IMG/VR virus record: IMGVR_UViG_3300036766_001793
Location: 1-64,000 of that record
Length of the DNA stretch: 64,000 nucleotides
Direction: 5' to 3' (one strand)
From: a virus
Translations under genes and position numbers: made by a program
Shown: positions 1 to 6,516 of the stretch, piece after piece
Numbering within the stretch: position 1 is the stretch's first letter
Layout of the letters: every line of letters starts with the position of its first letter
Notes under the pieces: generated by a model
Told to the model about the DNA's origin: nothing
The model's input: only the letters and a program-made list of their open reading frames with translations
Databases searched by the model: none

Positions 1-99
1 GGGCTGGCCCGCCCCCGGGCGGGGGGCCCCCCCCCCCACGACGGTGAGGAGCCAGAGCAGCAACTCTAGTGGCGACGGGCTCTCGATGCGTGATTTCAT
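1..99 (-). CDS. Partial small protein with N-terminal hydrophobic segment
   Basis: An ATG at 97-99 overlaps the stop of the next gene upstream in an ATGA arrangement, which is the normal coupling in this cluster. The first 33 codons (MKSRIESPSPLELLLWLLTV...) include a Leu/Trp-rich hydrophobic stretch that could be a membrane segment. The gene leaves the window at base 1, so function is unknown. A run of twelve C at about 26-37 falls inside it and could hide a length error. Confidence 0.5.
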   Translation of the reverse strand, partial: MKSRIESPSPLELLLWLLTVVGGGAPRPGAGQP

Positions 100-479
100 C
101 CTTTTTCACCTTCCAGAAGTTTCAGCTTCGCGGCGAGCGCTCTCTCGAGCGCGGAGGGGGCCGGTGTGCACGGCCACTGCCCGGCGAAGTTCTGGTCGCG
201 GAACCGGCGGTACTCGTCAGCCACGTCGATCAGTAGCACGGCGACCTCGGGATCGAAGAGGGCGATGTGACGGACGTCCCTGTTCGGCCTTCCGTCGCCA
301 CTCCTGAATGCCCAAAAGAGCATCACGTGGCCTTCCTGGTCCGTCACTGACGCCGGGAAGAGCTGCCGTTGCTCGCCTGCCGCCGGCTGTGAGGCCTCCT
401 GGTCGTTGGCGGCCCACGGACCCTGAGTCGCCCCCATGGCGACGCGGCGAGCGGCAGCGAGGGCGCTCGGACCGCTCAT
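96..479 (-). CDS. Hypothetical protein, 127 aa
   Basis: ATG start at 477-479 overlaps the stop of the upstream gene (ATGA). The C-terminal half (HIALFDPEVAVLLIDVADEY then a charged AKLKLLEGEKG tail) reads as a folded domain, while residues 1-35 are Ala/Gln-rich and probably flexible. I do not recognise the family. It is part of a run of eleven overlapping genes (99 back to 3266) that must be translationally coupled. Confidence 0.7.
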   Translation of the reverse strand: MSGPSALAAARRVAMGATQGPWAANDQEASQPAAGEQRQLFPASVTDQEGHVMLFWAFRSGDGRPNRDVRHIALFDPEVAVLLIDVADEYRRFRDQNFAGQWPCTPAPSALERALAAKLKLLEGEKG

Positions 480-724
480 ACAGGGTCCTCCCCGAGCTGG
501 AGGCGCCTCAGCCGCTCCGGGCCGATGCCCCCATGGTAGCACACCTGCCGGTCGAGCTCCCGGCCCAGGCAGTCCACGTCCGCTTCGACCGCCTGGCCGT
601 TGCAGGCCGCGCCCGCGGGGGAGCGGGCCAGCCAGACGTGGCAGCACGGCGTGGAGGACCTGGAGGCTAGCAGGCCCTCGCGGAGGACCGCCTCCAGGCG
701 CGGGGCCCAATGGTAGAGCCTCAC
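476..724 (-). CDS. Small ADP-ribosyltransferase-fold-like protein, 82 aa
   Basis: Start is GTG at 722-724, overlapping the upstream stop as GTGA. The N-terminus reads V-R-LYHWAPRLEAVLREGLL followed by HVWLARSP. This matches the opening of ART/KptA/DarT-like folds (LYHxT....IL.EGL) by eye. At 82 aa it is far shorter than a complete KptA or DarT (about 180-210 aa), so it may be a minimal or degenerate relative. It also carries five Cys. Function is inferred only from the N-terminal pattern. Confidence 0.55.
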   Translation of the reverse strand: MRLYHWAPRLEAVLREGLLASRSSTPCCHVWLARSPAGAACNGQAVEADVDCLGRELDRQVCYHGGIGPERLRRLQLGEDPV

Positions 725-1014
725 GGGGCCGCCATCCCGCGCTGGCGGAGACAGTCCTTGTCGGTGCGGGTGCCACTCGGAGACATGACGACGCCCCATC
801 CGTGACCAGTGTCCCAGTAGACGCCGACGTCCCCGAAGTAGGGCGGCCCGGCGGACGGGTACTCCCGACCGTTGTGGTCGATGACGAAATAGCACTCGCT
901 TGGCTGATAGTGATGGTCGGACCAGTTTGTTACGGCATGGACAACGGCATAGCCGGCCAACACTACCGCGACGAGCCAGAGGAGAAACAAGACGAGGTTG
1001 CCCACCGCCTTCAT
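721..1014 (-). CDS. Single-pass membrane protein, 97 aa
   Basis: ATG at 1012-1014 has a strong Shine-Dalgarno (GGAGGAAACGTC before ATG). Residues about 4-26 (VGNLVLFLLWLVAVVLAGYA) form one clear transmembrane helix, followed by an acidic and aromatic outer or periplasmic domain with two Cys. No family is recognised. It overlaps both neighbours by 4 nt. Confidence 0.75.
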   Translation of the reverse strand: MKAVGNLVLFLLWLVAVVLAGYAVVHAVTNWSDHHYQPSECYFVIDHNGREYPSAGPPYFGDVGVYWDTGHGWGVVMSPSGTRTDKDCLRQRGMAAP

Positions 1015-1277
1015 GACGTTTCCTCCGCGCGGTACTCCAGCGCTTCCTTGGCGAGAGCGATGCAACACGCCCTGTCGTCGCCGTTAAAGGAGCCTCCCAA
1101 CGTATTGAGCACCATCCGCAGCCCCTCCCGCAGATGCTCGCGCTGCCACACGAGGCCCCGCACCGTGTCCTCCACGGTGAGGTACGGGCACCCCGCGTGC
1201 GGCCACGCCCTCTCCGGGTGGCGCTCGCATCGTATATCGTCGTGATTCATGTCCACTGTGATGCTGGCGTAGTTCAT
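1011..1277 (-). CDS. Hypothetical protein, 88 aa, possible metal site
   Basis: ATG at 1275-1277 follows GGAGGGAGAGACGGG. Residues 17-30 (CERHPERAWPHAGC) hold two Cys and two His spaced like a small metal site. The rest is helical with QREHLREGL and a GGSFNGDDRACC motif. No family is assigned. The stop overlaps the next start (ATGA). Confidence 0.7.
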   Translation of the reverse strand: MNYASITVDMNHDDIRCERHPERAWPHAGCPYLTVEDTVRGLVWQREHLREGLRMVLNTLGGSFNGDDRACCIALAKEALEYRAEETS

Positions 1278-1642
1278 CCCGTCTCTCCCTCCGATGTCCC
1301 CTCGAGCTGGCCCTCCGCCAGCGCGCAGAAGGCCTCGCACAGAGCGCGGGCCACTCTCTTCGCCAGCACCGCGCGCCTGATGACCCTCGGCCCGTCGACG
1401 ATGACCCTGGCGGTGTTCAGGTCGAACCAGGTCCCGCGCCCGGCCATCCACTCCGCCGGGCCGCGCGGGGCGAAGCAGGCGTCGAGCGAGGTCGAGAAGG
1501 GCTCGGGCTCGAGGCTCGGCCCCGCGACGTCCGGGTGCCTCCATAAGAGGCGCCCACGGGCATTTGAGCCGGGGGCCCAGCCGCAGATCCTGGCCACGCG
1601 CTCGTCGAGCTCGGCGTCGGCGAGCTCGCTGAAGTCGGTCAC
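1274..1642 (-). CDS. Phage ABA-sandwich-like protein, 122 aa
   Basis: GTG at 1640-1642 overlaps the upstream stop (GTGA); GTG at 1643-1645 is an in-frame alternative. The pattern LADAELDERVARICGW ... W(R) ... PEPFSTSLDACF ... then a C-terminal helix RVARALCEAFCALAEGQ resembles the small phage ABA-sandwich proteins, in which an xxDALVAxxVMGW start is followed by PSTDIAAA and a helix with RALxxA. Role unknown. The assignment rests on pattern memory only. Confidence 0.6.
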   Translation of the reverse strand: MTDFSELADAELDERVARICGWAPGSNARGRLLWRHPDVAGPSLEPEPFSTSLDACFAPRGPAEWMAGRGTWFDLNTARVIVDGPRVIRRAVLAKRVARALCEAFCALAEGQLEGTSEGETG

Positions 1643-1758
1643 CACTGCACCCTGAGCCCGAAGCAGGGCAGCGGGAAGACGTAGACCGTCCTGGCGTCCC
1701 TCTGGACGAACACCCCGACCCACAGGTCGTACCAGCGAAAAATCGGGGTGACGGTCAC
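1639..1758 (-). CDS. 39-aa protein (FRWYDLWVGVFV)
   Basis: GTG at 1756-1758 overlaps the upstream stop as GTGA and its own stop overlaps the next GTG, so it is locked into the coupled cluster. The sequence VTVTPIFRWYDLWVGVFVQR then TVYVFPLP is almost all beta/aromatic. Similar WYDLWVGV mini-proteins are common in phages of high-GC hosts (recalled, not checked). Function unknown. Confidence 0.65.
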   Translation of the reverse strand: MTVTPIFRWYDLWVGVFVQRDARTVYVFPLPCFGLRVQW

Positions 1759-1952
1759 GGCCTGGCCCACTTTTGTTCACAGTTGCACACGCCCTCATGT
1801 GCGCCGCCGAGACAGCCATACCCAGCTAGGTGCCCACCGTGGTCGCCCTGCGCACAGGCGTCGCAGAAGTCGCTTTGGCGACGTCGCACAAACCTCTCGT
1901 GGGCCCTGTCCTCACGATAGGACGGCGAGAAGACGAACTTCAGAAAGCTCAC
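1755..1952 (-). CDS. Cys/His-rich small protein, 65 aa
   Basis: GTG at 1950-1952 overlaps the upstream stop as GTGA. It opens with MSFLKFVFSPSY and then has CDAC, HGGH and CNC clusters, consistent with a small zinc-binding fold. No family recognised. Confidence 0.6.
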   Translation of the reverse strand: MSFLKFVFSPSYREDRAHERFVRRRQSDFCDACAQGDHGGHLAGYGCLGGAHEGVCNCEQKWARP

Positions 1953-2146
1953 GGCTTGGCCCCCAGCGACGCCGCGAGGCTCTCGAGCGACGCCGAGATC
2001 CTGAGCATGCGCTCGGCGTTACACGGCTGGCACCACCACCGGCTCCACCGAGTGCCAGCGGGCCGGCCGCAGCCCTCGACGCACAGCCGCCCGGTGCGGT
2101 GCGCCGGGCCGTTGCCCTCGTGGTCCGGGTCTGAGGCGGGGCTCAT
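1949..2146 (-). CDS. Small zinc-ribbon-like protein, 65 aa
   Basis: ATG at 2144-2146 overlaps the stop of the upstream gene. CVEGC and, about 20 residues later, CQPC form a probable four-Cys zinc site, followed by a helix (MLRISASLESLAASLG). Function unknown; Cys4 mini-proteins are a recurring theme in this window. Confidence 0.65.
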   Translation of the reverse strand: MSPASDPDHEGNGPAHRTGRLCVEGCGRPAGTRWSRWWCQPCNAERMLRISASLESLAASLGAKP

Positions 2147-3033
2147 GGCTGGGCCTCCAGCGCGTTGTGCGCCTGGCACGCTTGGCACGCGCAACCGTAC
2201 GTCTCCAGGAACCGCGGGTCAGGGCCGTCGTGGCGCCACCCCGTCCCGGCGCACGCGCCGCACCCCCCGTAGGGGAGCGCCCCGTCGCCGCAGTCGCAGC
2301 TCCACTTGTACCCGCCGCCCGCCGCGCGCACCGCCTCCCTGGACCTGGACCGGCCGAGCAGGGCCCGCGCCGCGGCGAGCTCGCGGCGCAGCCCGGCGAC
2401 CGTCTCCTCGAAGCCGCGGTCCTCGGGGCAGGCCGCCGCCTCGCGCTCCTCCCAGCGGGCGAGCCCGGCCCGGGCGTCGGCGAGCTCGGCCCTGGCCCCG
2501 CGCCACATGGCCGCCAGCCTGCTCGGCCTGCCCCACGGGGAGGCCGCCACGGCCTCCTCCCAGCCATCTGGGGACGGGGTCGCGCCACCCGGCAGCCAGA
2601 ACAATGTCCCGTGGCACGAGCGGCAGACGAAGTAGGCGTTCTCCGTGCCCAGGATCCCGTCCTCCGAGCCGCAGCGGGGGCAGGACGGCGGCCCGCCGGT
2701 CTGGGCGATCTGGCACAGGTGCGAGCGGTACGCGTCGCGCTGCCGGCGGTCCCGCAGCGCGGCGTCCTCGGCCGCCTGCCCAGGCCCGTCGCGGGGCCCG
2801 GCGCCTGGGGGGACGGCCGCGGCCGTGTCCCGCGGCGGCCACCCGCGGTCCGAGGCCGGCGCGAACTCCCGGCAGGGCCCGTGTGTCTGGCACGCCCCCT
2901 CCCCCGCCGGCCCGCGGTGGAGCAGGCGCGGGCACCCGCACTCGCAGGGCCCGGCCCAGGAGACCCGCCCCGCCCCGGCGCCGCCGGGCGCGCCGCGGCG
3001 AAGCTCCCGGCCGTCGCGCTCCTCGGGCGTCAT
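2143..3033 (-). CDS. Multi-zinc-site protein, 296 aa
   Basis: ATG at 3031-3033 is preceded by GGAGGGACGGG. Four separate Cys clusters are visible: CECGC near residue 31, CPRCG...CRSCHG near 121-144, CDCG...CGACAGTG (DnaJ-zinc-like) near 258-275 and CACQAC near 286. A charged coiled-coil-like segment (AELADARAGLARWEEREAAA, then GLRRELAAARALL) lies between the second and third. It may bind nucleic acid or bridge proteins, but no family is assigned. Confidence 0.7.
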   Translation of the reverse strand: MTPEERDGRELRRGAPGGAGAGRVSWAGPCECGCPRLLHRGPAGEGACQTHGPCREFAPASDRGWPPRDTAAAVPPGAGPRDGPGQAAEDAALRDRRQRDAYRSHLCQIAQTGGPPSCPRCGSEDGILGTENAYFVCRSCHGTLFWLPGGATPSPDGWEEAVAASPWGRPSRLAAMWRGARAELADARAGLARWEEREAAACPEDRGFEETVAGLRRELAAARALLGRSRSREAVRAAGGGYKWSCDCGDGALPYGGCGACAGTGWRHDGPDPRFLETYGCACQACQAHNALEAQP

Positions 3034-3266
3034 CCCGTCCCTCCGCGATCGAAATCTGCCGGGGCCCGCCGGACGACAGCCCCCCGGTAGGCGATGGCCG
3101 CCGCGACCAGGGCCGCGCCGGTCGCCCAGAAGAAGGCCGCGACGACGAGGCCCCTCCAGTCGAGCGAGCGGGCCTGCCAGGAGAGGACGGCGGCCGCGGC
3201 CGCCACCCACGCCGTGCCGGCCCCCGCCCCTAGCAGCATCATGAAGGTCTCCTGGCTCTCAGTCAC
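3030..3266 (-). CDS. Two-helix membrane protein, 78 aa
   Basis: GTG at 3264-3266 follows the leader ending GCGGAGGACGGGC. Two Ala-rich hydrophobic segments (about residues 9-29 and 41-60) predict a helical hairpin in the membrane, then RRAPADFDRGGTG. It is the first gene of the coupled eleven-gene cluster; a -10-like CATAAT lies at 3287-3292. Function unknown. Confidence 0.65.
   Translation of the reverse strand: MTESQETFMMLLGAGAGTAWVAAAAAVLSWQARSLDWRGLVVAAFFWATGAALVAAAIAYRGAVVRRAPADFDRGGTG
3040..3055 (-). repeat. Repeated leader element ATTTCGATCGCGGAGG, copy 1
   Basis: The 16-mer ATTTCGATCGCGGAGG (minus strand) supplies the Shine-Dalgarno of the gene starting at 3033. An exact second copy is at 3273-3288, and shortened forms (GAATCGCGGAG near 3363-3374, CGCGGAGG near 4105-4112) lie upstream. 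Confidence 0.7.
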
Positions 3267-3272
3267 GCCCGT

Positions 3273-3288
3273 CCTCCGCGATCGAAAT
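3273..3288 (-). repeat. Repeated leader element ATTTCGATCGCGGAGG, copy 2
   Basis: This is an exact copy of the element at 3040-3055, overlapping a CATAAT -10 candidate (3287-3292) and providing the Shine-Dalgarno for the GTG at 3266. Duplication of leader plus ribosome site suggests the two genes arose or are regulated together. Confidence 0.7.
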
Positions 3289-3387
3289 TATGGCCTGGGC
3301 CCGTCACCCGGCGCCGGCGGCAGCCCTCGGCGCGCCCTGCCCGCCGTCCGTCCGCGCCGGCCACTCCGCGATTCAGTGCGCCCATCA

Positions 3388-3393
3388 TACCGC
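3388..3393 (-). promoter_or_regulatory. Candidate -10 box TATGAT
   Basis: CGGTATGATGGG on the minus strand lies about 125 nt upstream of the GTG at 3266. The leader in between is GC-rich and contains a second -10-like box, so either or both may drive the eleven-gene cluster. No good -35 is seen. Confidence 0.4.
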
Positions 3394-3540
3394 GGCGGCG
3401 GCCCCGGGGGAGGGCCCGGTCTCTCTGCGTGGGCGCCCTGGGCACTTGAGGGCCAGCCGGGGCCCCCTCGGATACATGTTGGGTGCCGGGGGCCCCCCTC
3501 CCACGCAGGATCCATGCGCGGGGTCCCGCATGGCCGGGAG

Positions 3541-3569
3541 GGCGCATGCGGGGCTGCCCCGCATGCGCC
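3541..3569. terminator. Perfect 13-bp GC hairpin
   Basis: GGCGCATGCGGGG, loop CTG, then its exact complement. It lies 15 nt downstream of the stop of the gene ending at 3584. There is no U tract, as in the other hairpins of this phage. The rest of 3394-3583 holds no credible gene; a second hairpin (CCATGCG...CGCATGG, about 3511-3532) is also present. Confidence 0.6.
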
Positions 3570-3583
3570 CCCCACGCGGCGGG

Positions 3584-4078
3584 CTACAGCACGGCGACGA
3601 TGCGGTTGACGAGCCTGCGGAGCGGCCCCGGCCGGCGGGCGCCCACCAGGCCCCGGCGGGCCGCCTCCGACAGGGGAGGGCCCTTGGGCAGCCGGACGGA
3701 GCGCTCCCTGGCGCCGACCTCCGGCCGGGCCCTGCGGGCCACCTCCCGGAGGCTGGCGAAGTAGGCCGCCCCGACGCGGAGCTCCGACCGGCTCATGGTG
3801 CCGGCGAGGCGCAGGGCCTCGACCGGCTCGGCCCGGGCCGCCAGGCCGAGGAAGTCCTCGGGCGGGCGCCTCGCGTCCGCGTACCTGAGGAGGAGCTTCC
3901 CGGCCCTCAGGTACTGGGCCCTGGTGCCGGCCGACCGGCCGGCGGCCGCCAGGTCGGCGGCGTAGGAGATGGCGCCGAGCGCCGCCTCGCGGGCCGGCGC
4001 CGGCGCCGGGGCGCCCGCCACGTCGGCGACCGTCCCGGTCAGCGCCCGGGCCTGGCTCTGGTTCTGGTTCTGGTTCAT
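3584..4078 (-). CDS. Possible stand-alone recombinase core-binding-like domain, 164 aa
   Basis: ATG at 4076-4078, with AGAGGGAGCCAGGG before it. After an NQNQNQ repeat and a Pro/Ala linker, residues about 45-140 (GTRAQYLRAGKLLLRYAD ... MSRSELRVGAAYFASLREVAR) have the helix pattern of the SAM-like core-binding domain of tyrosine recombinases. The catalytic domain (R..HxxR..Y) is absent, so it cannot be an integrase by itself. The alternative is simply an unrelated helical DNA-binding protein. Confidence 0.45.
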   Translation of the reverse strand: MNQNQNQSQARALTGTVADVAGAPAPAPAREAALGAISYAADLAAAGRSAGTRAQYLRAGKLLLRYADARRPPEDFLGLAARAEPVEALRLAGTMSRSELRVGAAYFASLREVARRARPEVGARERSVRLPKGPPLSEAARRGLVGARRPGPLRRLVNRIVAVL

Positions 4079-4116
4079 CCCTGGCTCCCTCTGGTTCCTC
4101 CACCCTCCGCGACATG

Positions 4117-4911
4117 CTACCGGGGCCTGGGGTACGCCGGCTCCAGCGTCGGCCTGAACGACACCGACCTCAGCACGGCGTCGCCCATGTGCGGGTAGGC
4201 GCCCCACAGGAGCCTCTGGAGGCCCGCGAAGCCGCCCGGCGCCCGGCAGCACAGGTCCAGCTCCTCCCTGACCCTCTCCGGGCTCACGGCCTCGGTGCGC
4301 GGGTCCCCGGGGCGGAGGCGGTCGACCCTCCTGAGGGCCCGGGCCAGCTCGTGGTCCGGGGAGAGGCCCCTTGTGATCTGGAACCTCAGAGCCCTGAGCG
4401 CCCGCAGCGGGTCCTCCGCGATCCTGGCGTCGGCCGACCCGACCGCCCTGAGGACCCGCGCCCGCAGGTCCGCCCTGCCGCCGTGCGGGTCGTAGACCGG
4501 GTCCTCGGGGTCGTCCCAGCCGCCGCGGACGGTGGCCCGCAGCATCTCCAGCGGGTCGCGGGTGGCAAGCAGGGTGGTCGGCTCCACCAGGACGGCGATC
4601 GCGTTGCAGGTGAAGTCGCGCCTGGCCAGGTCGTCGGTGATCGTCCCGGGCCGCACCTCGTCGGGCCTGCGCCCGTCGCTGTACGCGCCGTCCGCCCGCG
4701 CCAGGACGAAGTCCGCCGCGGCCAAGCCCAGCCGGGCCCGCACGGTCAGGTACTCCTCCCGCTCCAGGAAGACCTCGCCACCGAGGCCCAGGATCGCGCC
4801 GCGCATCTCCGCGAACGAGCCCGCCTCCACGGTGAAGTCCAGGTCCTTGGACCGGACCCCGAGATACGCGTCGCGGACCGCGCCGCCGACCAGCCAGAAT
4901 CTCGTGTCCAT
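4117..4911 (-). CDS. tRNA nucleotidyltransferase / poly(A) polymerase family enzyme, 264 aa
   Basis: All head-domain signatures of class II polymerase-beta nucleotidyltransferases are present: LVGGAVRDAYLG near residue 6, the catalytic KDLDF (DxD), RRDFTCNAIAV near 100, and EDPLRALRALRF near 165. The C-terminal tail is shorter than in full CCA-adding enzymes (about 400 aa), but the RNA-binding neck is present. It probably adds CCA or repairs tRNA 3' ends. The ATG (4909-4911) lies 6 nt after a TACAAT box, so the mRNA should be leaderless. Confidence 0.88.
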   Translation of the reverse strand: MDTRFWLVGGAVRDAYLGVRSKDLDFTVEAGSFAEMRGAILGLGGEVFLEREEYLTVRARLGLAAADFVLARADGAYSDGRRPDEVRPGTITDDLARRDFTCNAIAVLVEPTTLLATRDPLEMLRATVRGGWDDPEDPVYDPHGGRADLRARVLRAVGSADARIAEDPLRALRALRFQITRGLSPDHELARALRRVDRLRPGDPRTEAVSPERVREELDLCCRAPGGFAGLQRLLWGAYPHMGDAVLRSVSFRPTLEPAYPRPR

Positions 4912-4917
4912 GCCTCT

Positions 4918-4946
4918 ATTGTACCGCGATTCAGTACCGACGTCAA
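4918..4946 (-). promoter_or_regulatory. Sigma-70-like promoter TTGACG-17-TACAAT
   Basis: The -35 TTGACG (4941-4946) is separated by 17 bp from the -10 TACAAT (4918-4923), and the ATG of the nucleotidyltransferase starts 6 nt later. This is the best-matched promoter in the window and implies a leaderless transcript. The spacer carries the ACTGAATCGC sequence seen near other promoters. Confidence 0.8.
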
Positions 4947-4974
4947 GCATGTGGGAGGCCGGGGCCCCCGCGAC

Positions 4975-5457
4975 TTACCTGCCGTCGCGCGCCCGGTCCG
5001 CCCTGGTCTTCGCCAGGTGACACGGCCGGCAGAGGGTGCGCAGGTTCGCCTGGTGGTGGGAGCAGCTGACGGCGCCGTGGGCGCCGAAGGCCCGGGCGAC
5101 GTGGTCCACCTCGTGCGCCTGCCAGCGGAACCGAGGGCCGAGGGCGCCTAGGCGGGCCGCATTAAGCTCCTTCTCGCCGGCACCGCACCCCAGGCAGCGG
5201 TACCCGTCGCGGGCCCTGGCGGCCCTCCTGGCCTCGGTCCACCTGTGGTTGCGCAACCAGTCGAGGCGGCACGCCGGCGAGCACCACCTGGTCCGCCTGC
5301 CGGCCAGGGTGCGCCCGCACCAGACGCAGGTCCCGGGCCCGGCGTGACGGGACAGCGGGCAGCGTTCCGGCCCGGCCGCGGAGGCCGGCCTCGGCCCTCC
5401 CCCGGCTACCCGAGTTCCCCGTTGTCGTGGACGACGTCCCGGTCGCTGGCGGCGCAC
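4975..5457 (-). CDS. HNH endonuclease (start disturbed by probable frameshift)
   Basis: The protein shows a Cys4 site (CVWCG...WCSPAC), RDGYRCLGCG, the HNH core HEVDHV and CSHHQANLRTLCRPCHLAKT, typical of phage HNH nucleases. No good start codon exists in this frame near the conserved part; the first is GTG at 5457, inside the upstream gene and with non-coding-like codons. If one G is added to the GGGG run near 5416 the upstream 77-aa gene reads straight into it, so the true gene may be 4975-5639. Confidence 0.75.
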   Translation of the reverse strand: MRRQRPGRRPRQRGTRVAGGGPRPASAAGPERCPLSRHAGPGTCVWCGRTLAGRRTRWCSPACRLDWLRNHRWTEARRAARARDGYRCLGCGAGEKELNAARLGALGPRFRWQAHEVDHVARAFGAHGAVSCSHHQANLRTLCRPCHLAKTRADRARDGR

Positions 5458-5639
5458 TCGAGGCAGAGCCTCCCGTACCGCGAGCAGTCGTCGGCGAAGC
5501 AGACGTCCCTGAGGGCTCGGCGCTTGGAGCAGCCGTCGCAGGGCTCGGTCGTTCTCCTCCGCTCTGGACCGCTCTGGCCCGGCAGGCCGAAGACGGCAGG
5601 CCAGAGGCGGCTGGCCGCGCGCGTCATTCGTCGGCTCAC
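5406..5639 (-). CDS. Cys-rich protein, 77 aa, possibly N-terminus of the HNH protein
   Basis: GTG at 5637-5639 overlaps the upstream stop (GTGA). CDGCSKRR, CFADDC and CLEC form two probable zinc knuckles. The annotated stop may be artificial, because a one-base change in the G run near 5416 joins it to the HNH reading frame. Confidence 0.6.
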   Translation of the reverse strand: MSRRMTRAASRLWPAVFGLPGQSGPERRRTTEPCDGCSKRRALRDVCFADDCSRYGRLCLECAASDRDVVHDNGELG

Positions 5640-5791
5640 GGGTTCGCCATCACGTGGTGGGCTATGGAGTCGACGGCCCCGGCGTGCTCGGGGCCCGCCT
5701 TGGCGTACCACCAGGACTCCCCGCACGTGCAGACGCTGCGGACGTGGGTGCCGGTGTCGCGGACGTGGTGGATCTGGTGCTTGTGCGCCAT
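5636..5791 (-). CDS. His/Cys-rich mini-protein, 51 aa
   Basis: ATG at 5789-5791. MAHKHQIHHV, CTCGESWWYAK and HAGAVDSIAHHV suggest a compact metal-binding domain. Overlaps the next start as GTGA. Function unknown. Confidence 0.6.
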   Translation of the reverse strand: MAHKHQIHHVRDTGTHVRSVCTCGESWWYAKAGPEHAGAVDSIAHHVMANP

Positions 5792-5793
5792 CG

Positions 5794-5898
5794 CTAGCCT
5801 GCTCGCTCGCCGCGGAACTCGCGGGTGGCCGGGAACATGCAGTTCATGCAATCACACCGGCACCGGCTGGAGCGCCCTCGCCCTTCATGGCAACACAT
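5794..5898 (-). CDS. 34-aa Cys-rich peptide
   Basis: ATG at 5896-5898 is the first start codon of the transcript from the promoter at 5913-5933 and has AGGTGAACCC in front of it. It reads MCCHEGRG... with CRCDCMNC, seven Cys in 34 residues. It is probably a zinc- or metal-binding peptide; function unknown. Confidence 0.55.
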   Translation of the reverse strand: MCCHEGRGRSSRCRCDCMNCMFPATREFRGERAG

Positions 5899-5912
5899 GG
5901 GTTCACCTCGTA

Positions 5913-5933
5913 CGTCTTGATGATCCCATTGTA
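5913..5933 (-). promoter_or_regulatory. Promoter/leader cassette
   Basis: TACAAT (5928-5933) followed by GGGATCATCAAGACG, the standard cassette of this phage, drives the genes from 5898 leftwards. Confidence 0.75.
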
Positions 5934-5995
5934 CCATTCCTCGACCTCCCCGCCGGCGGGGGAGCGGCATGGACGAGGTTACGATCTGGGCCGCA

Positions 5996-6451
5996 TCATG
6001 CCGGGCGGGAGAGCCGGTAGCTGGGGCCGGGCCTGCGCCCGGTCGCCGGCGGGAGCCCCCGGAGCAGGCCCTCGACGAACCTCCACTCGGATGCCGCCGG
6101 GCAGTCGCCGGACCGGCAGACCCCTCCGGGCCGCGCCCCGCCGCAGTCGACGCAGCGCCTGAGCTCCTCCCGCCCGACCCTGCGGCCGGCGGCCAGCTCG
6201 AGGACGCCGTGCACCACCCTGTCCATCTCCGCCCGCCCGTGGGCCCGTATGAACTCGTCCACGTTCTTCCGCCATCTCCGCGCTTGGTCCGCTCCGGCCC
6301 CCGAGGCCTCGGCGAGCGGGCCGCCCTCGTAGAACTTCCCGCCCCTCGGGCCCGTCTGGACGGCCGCGCCGCGCGGAGGACGCTCGCCCGGCCGGAGGTA
6401 CTCCCTGCCGACCGAACCGGAGAGGTCCAGCGCCAGCTCGAGCCTGCGCAT
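5996..6451 (-). CDS. GPRGG-motif protein, 151 aa
   Basis: ATG at 6449-6451 has a near-ideal GAGAAGGAGCC before it. Residues about 20-43 read REYLRPGERPP...QTGPRGGKFYEGG, the motif shared with proteins at 8035-8473 and 59430-60539. After that comes a helical segment (ARRWRKNVDEFIRAHGR) and a Cys cluster (CVDCGG...CRSGDC). GPRGG(K/L/R)(F/Y)Y segments are known from virus head-morphogenesis-type proteins, so virion association is plausible but inferred. It lies directly downstream of the papain-like protease. Confidence 0.65.
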   Translation of the reverse strand: MRRLELALDLSGSVGREYLRPGERPPRGAAVQTGPRGGKFYEGGPLAEASGAGADQARRWRKNVDEFIRAHGRAEMDRVVHGVLELAAGRRVGREELRRCVDCGGARPGGVCRSGDCPAASEWRFVEGLLRGLPPATGRRPGPSYRLSRPA

Positions 6452-6516
6452 GGCTCCTTCTCTGCGGCCCGCCCTCGAAGACGGGCCGACGCTGCGGCCG
6501 GGCGCCCCACCCACCG

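Noticed and set aside
3584-4078. A complete integrase
   Set aside because: No R..HxxR..Y catalytic domain is present here or downstream; only a core-binding-like pattern is seen.
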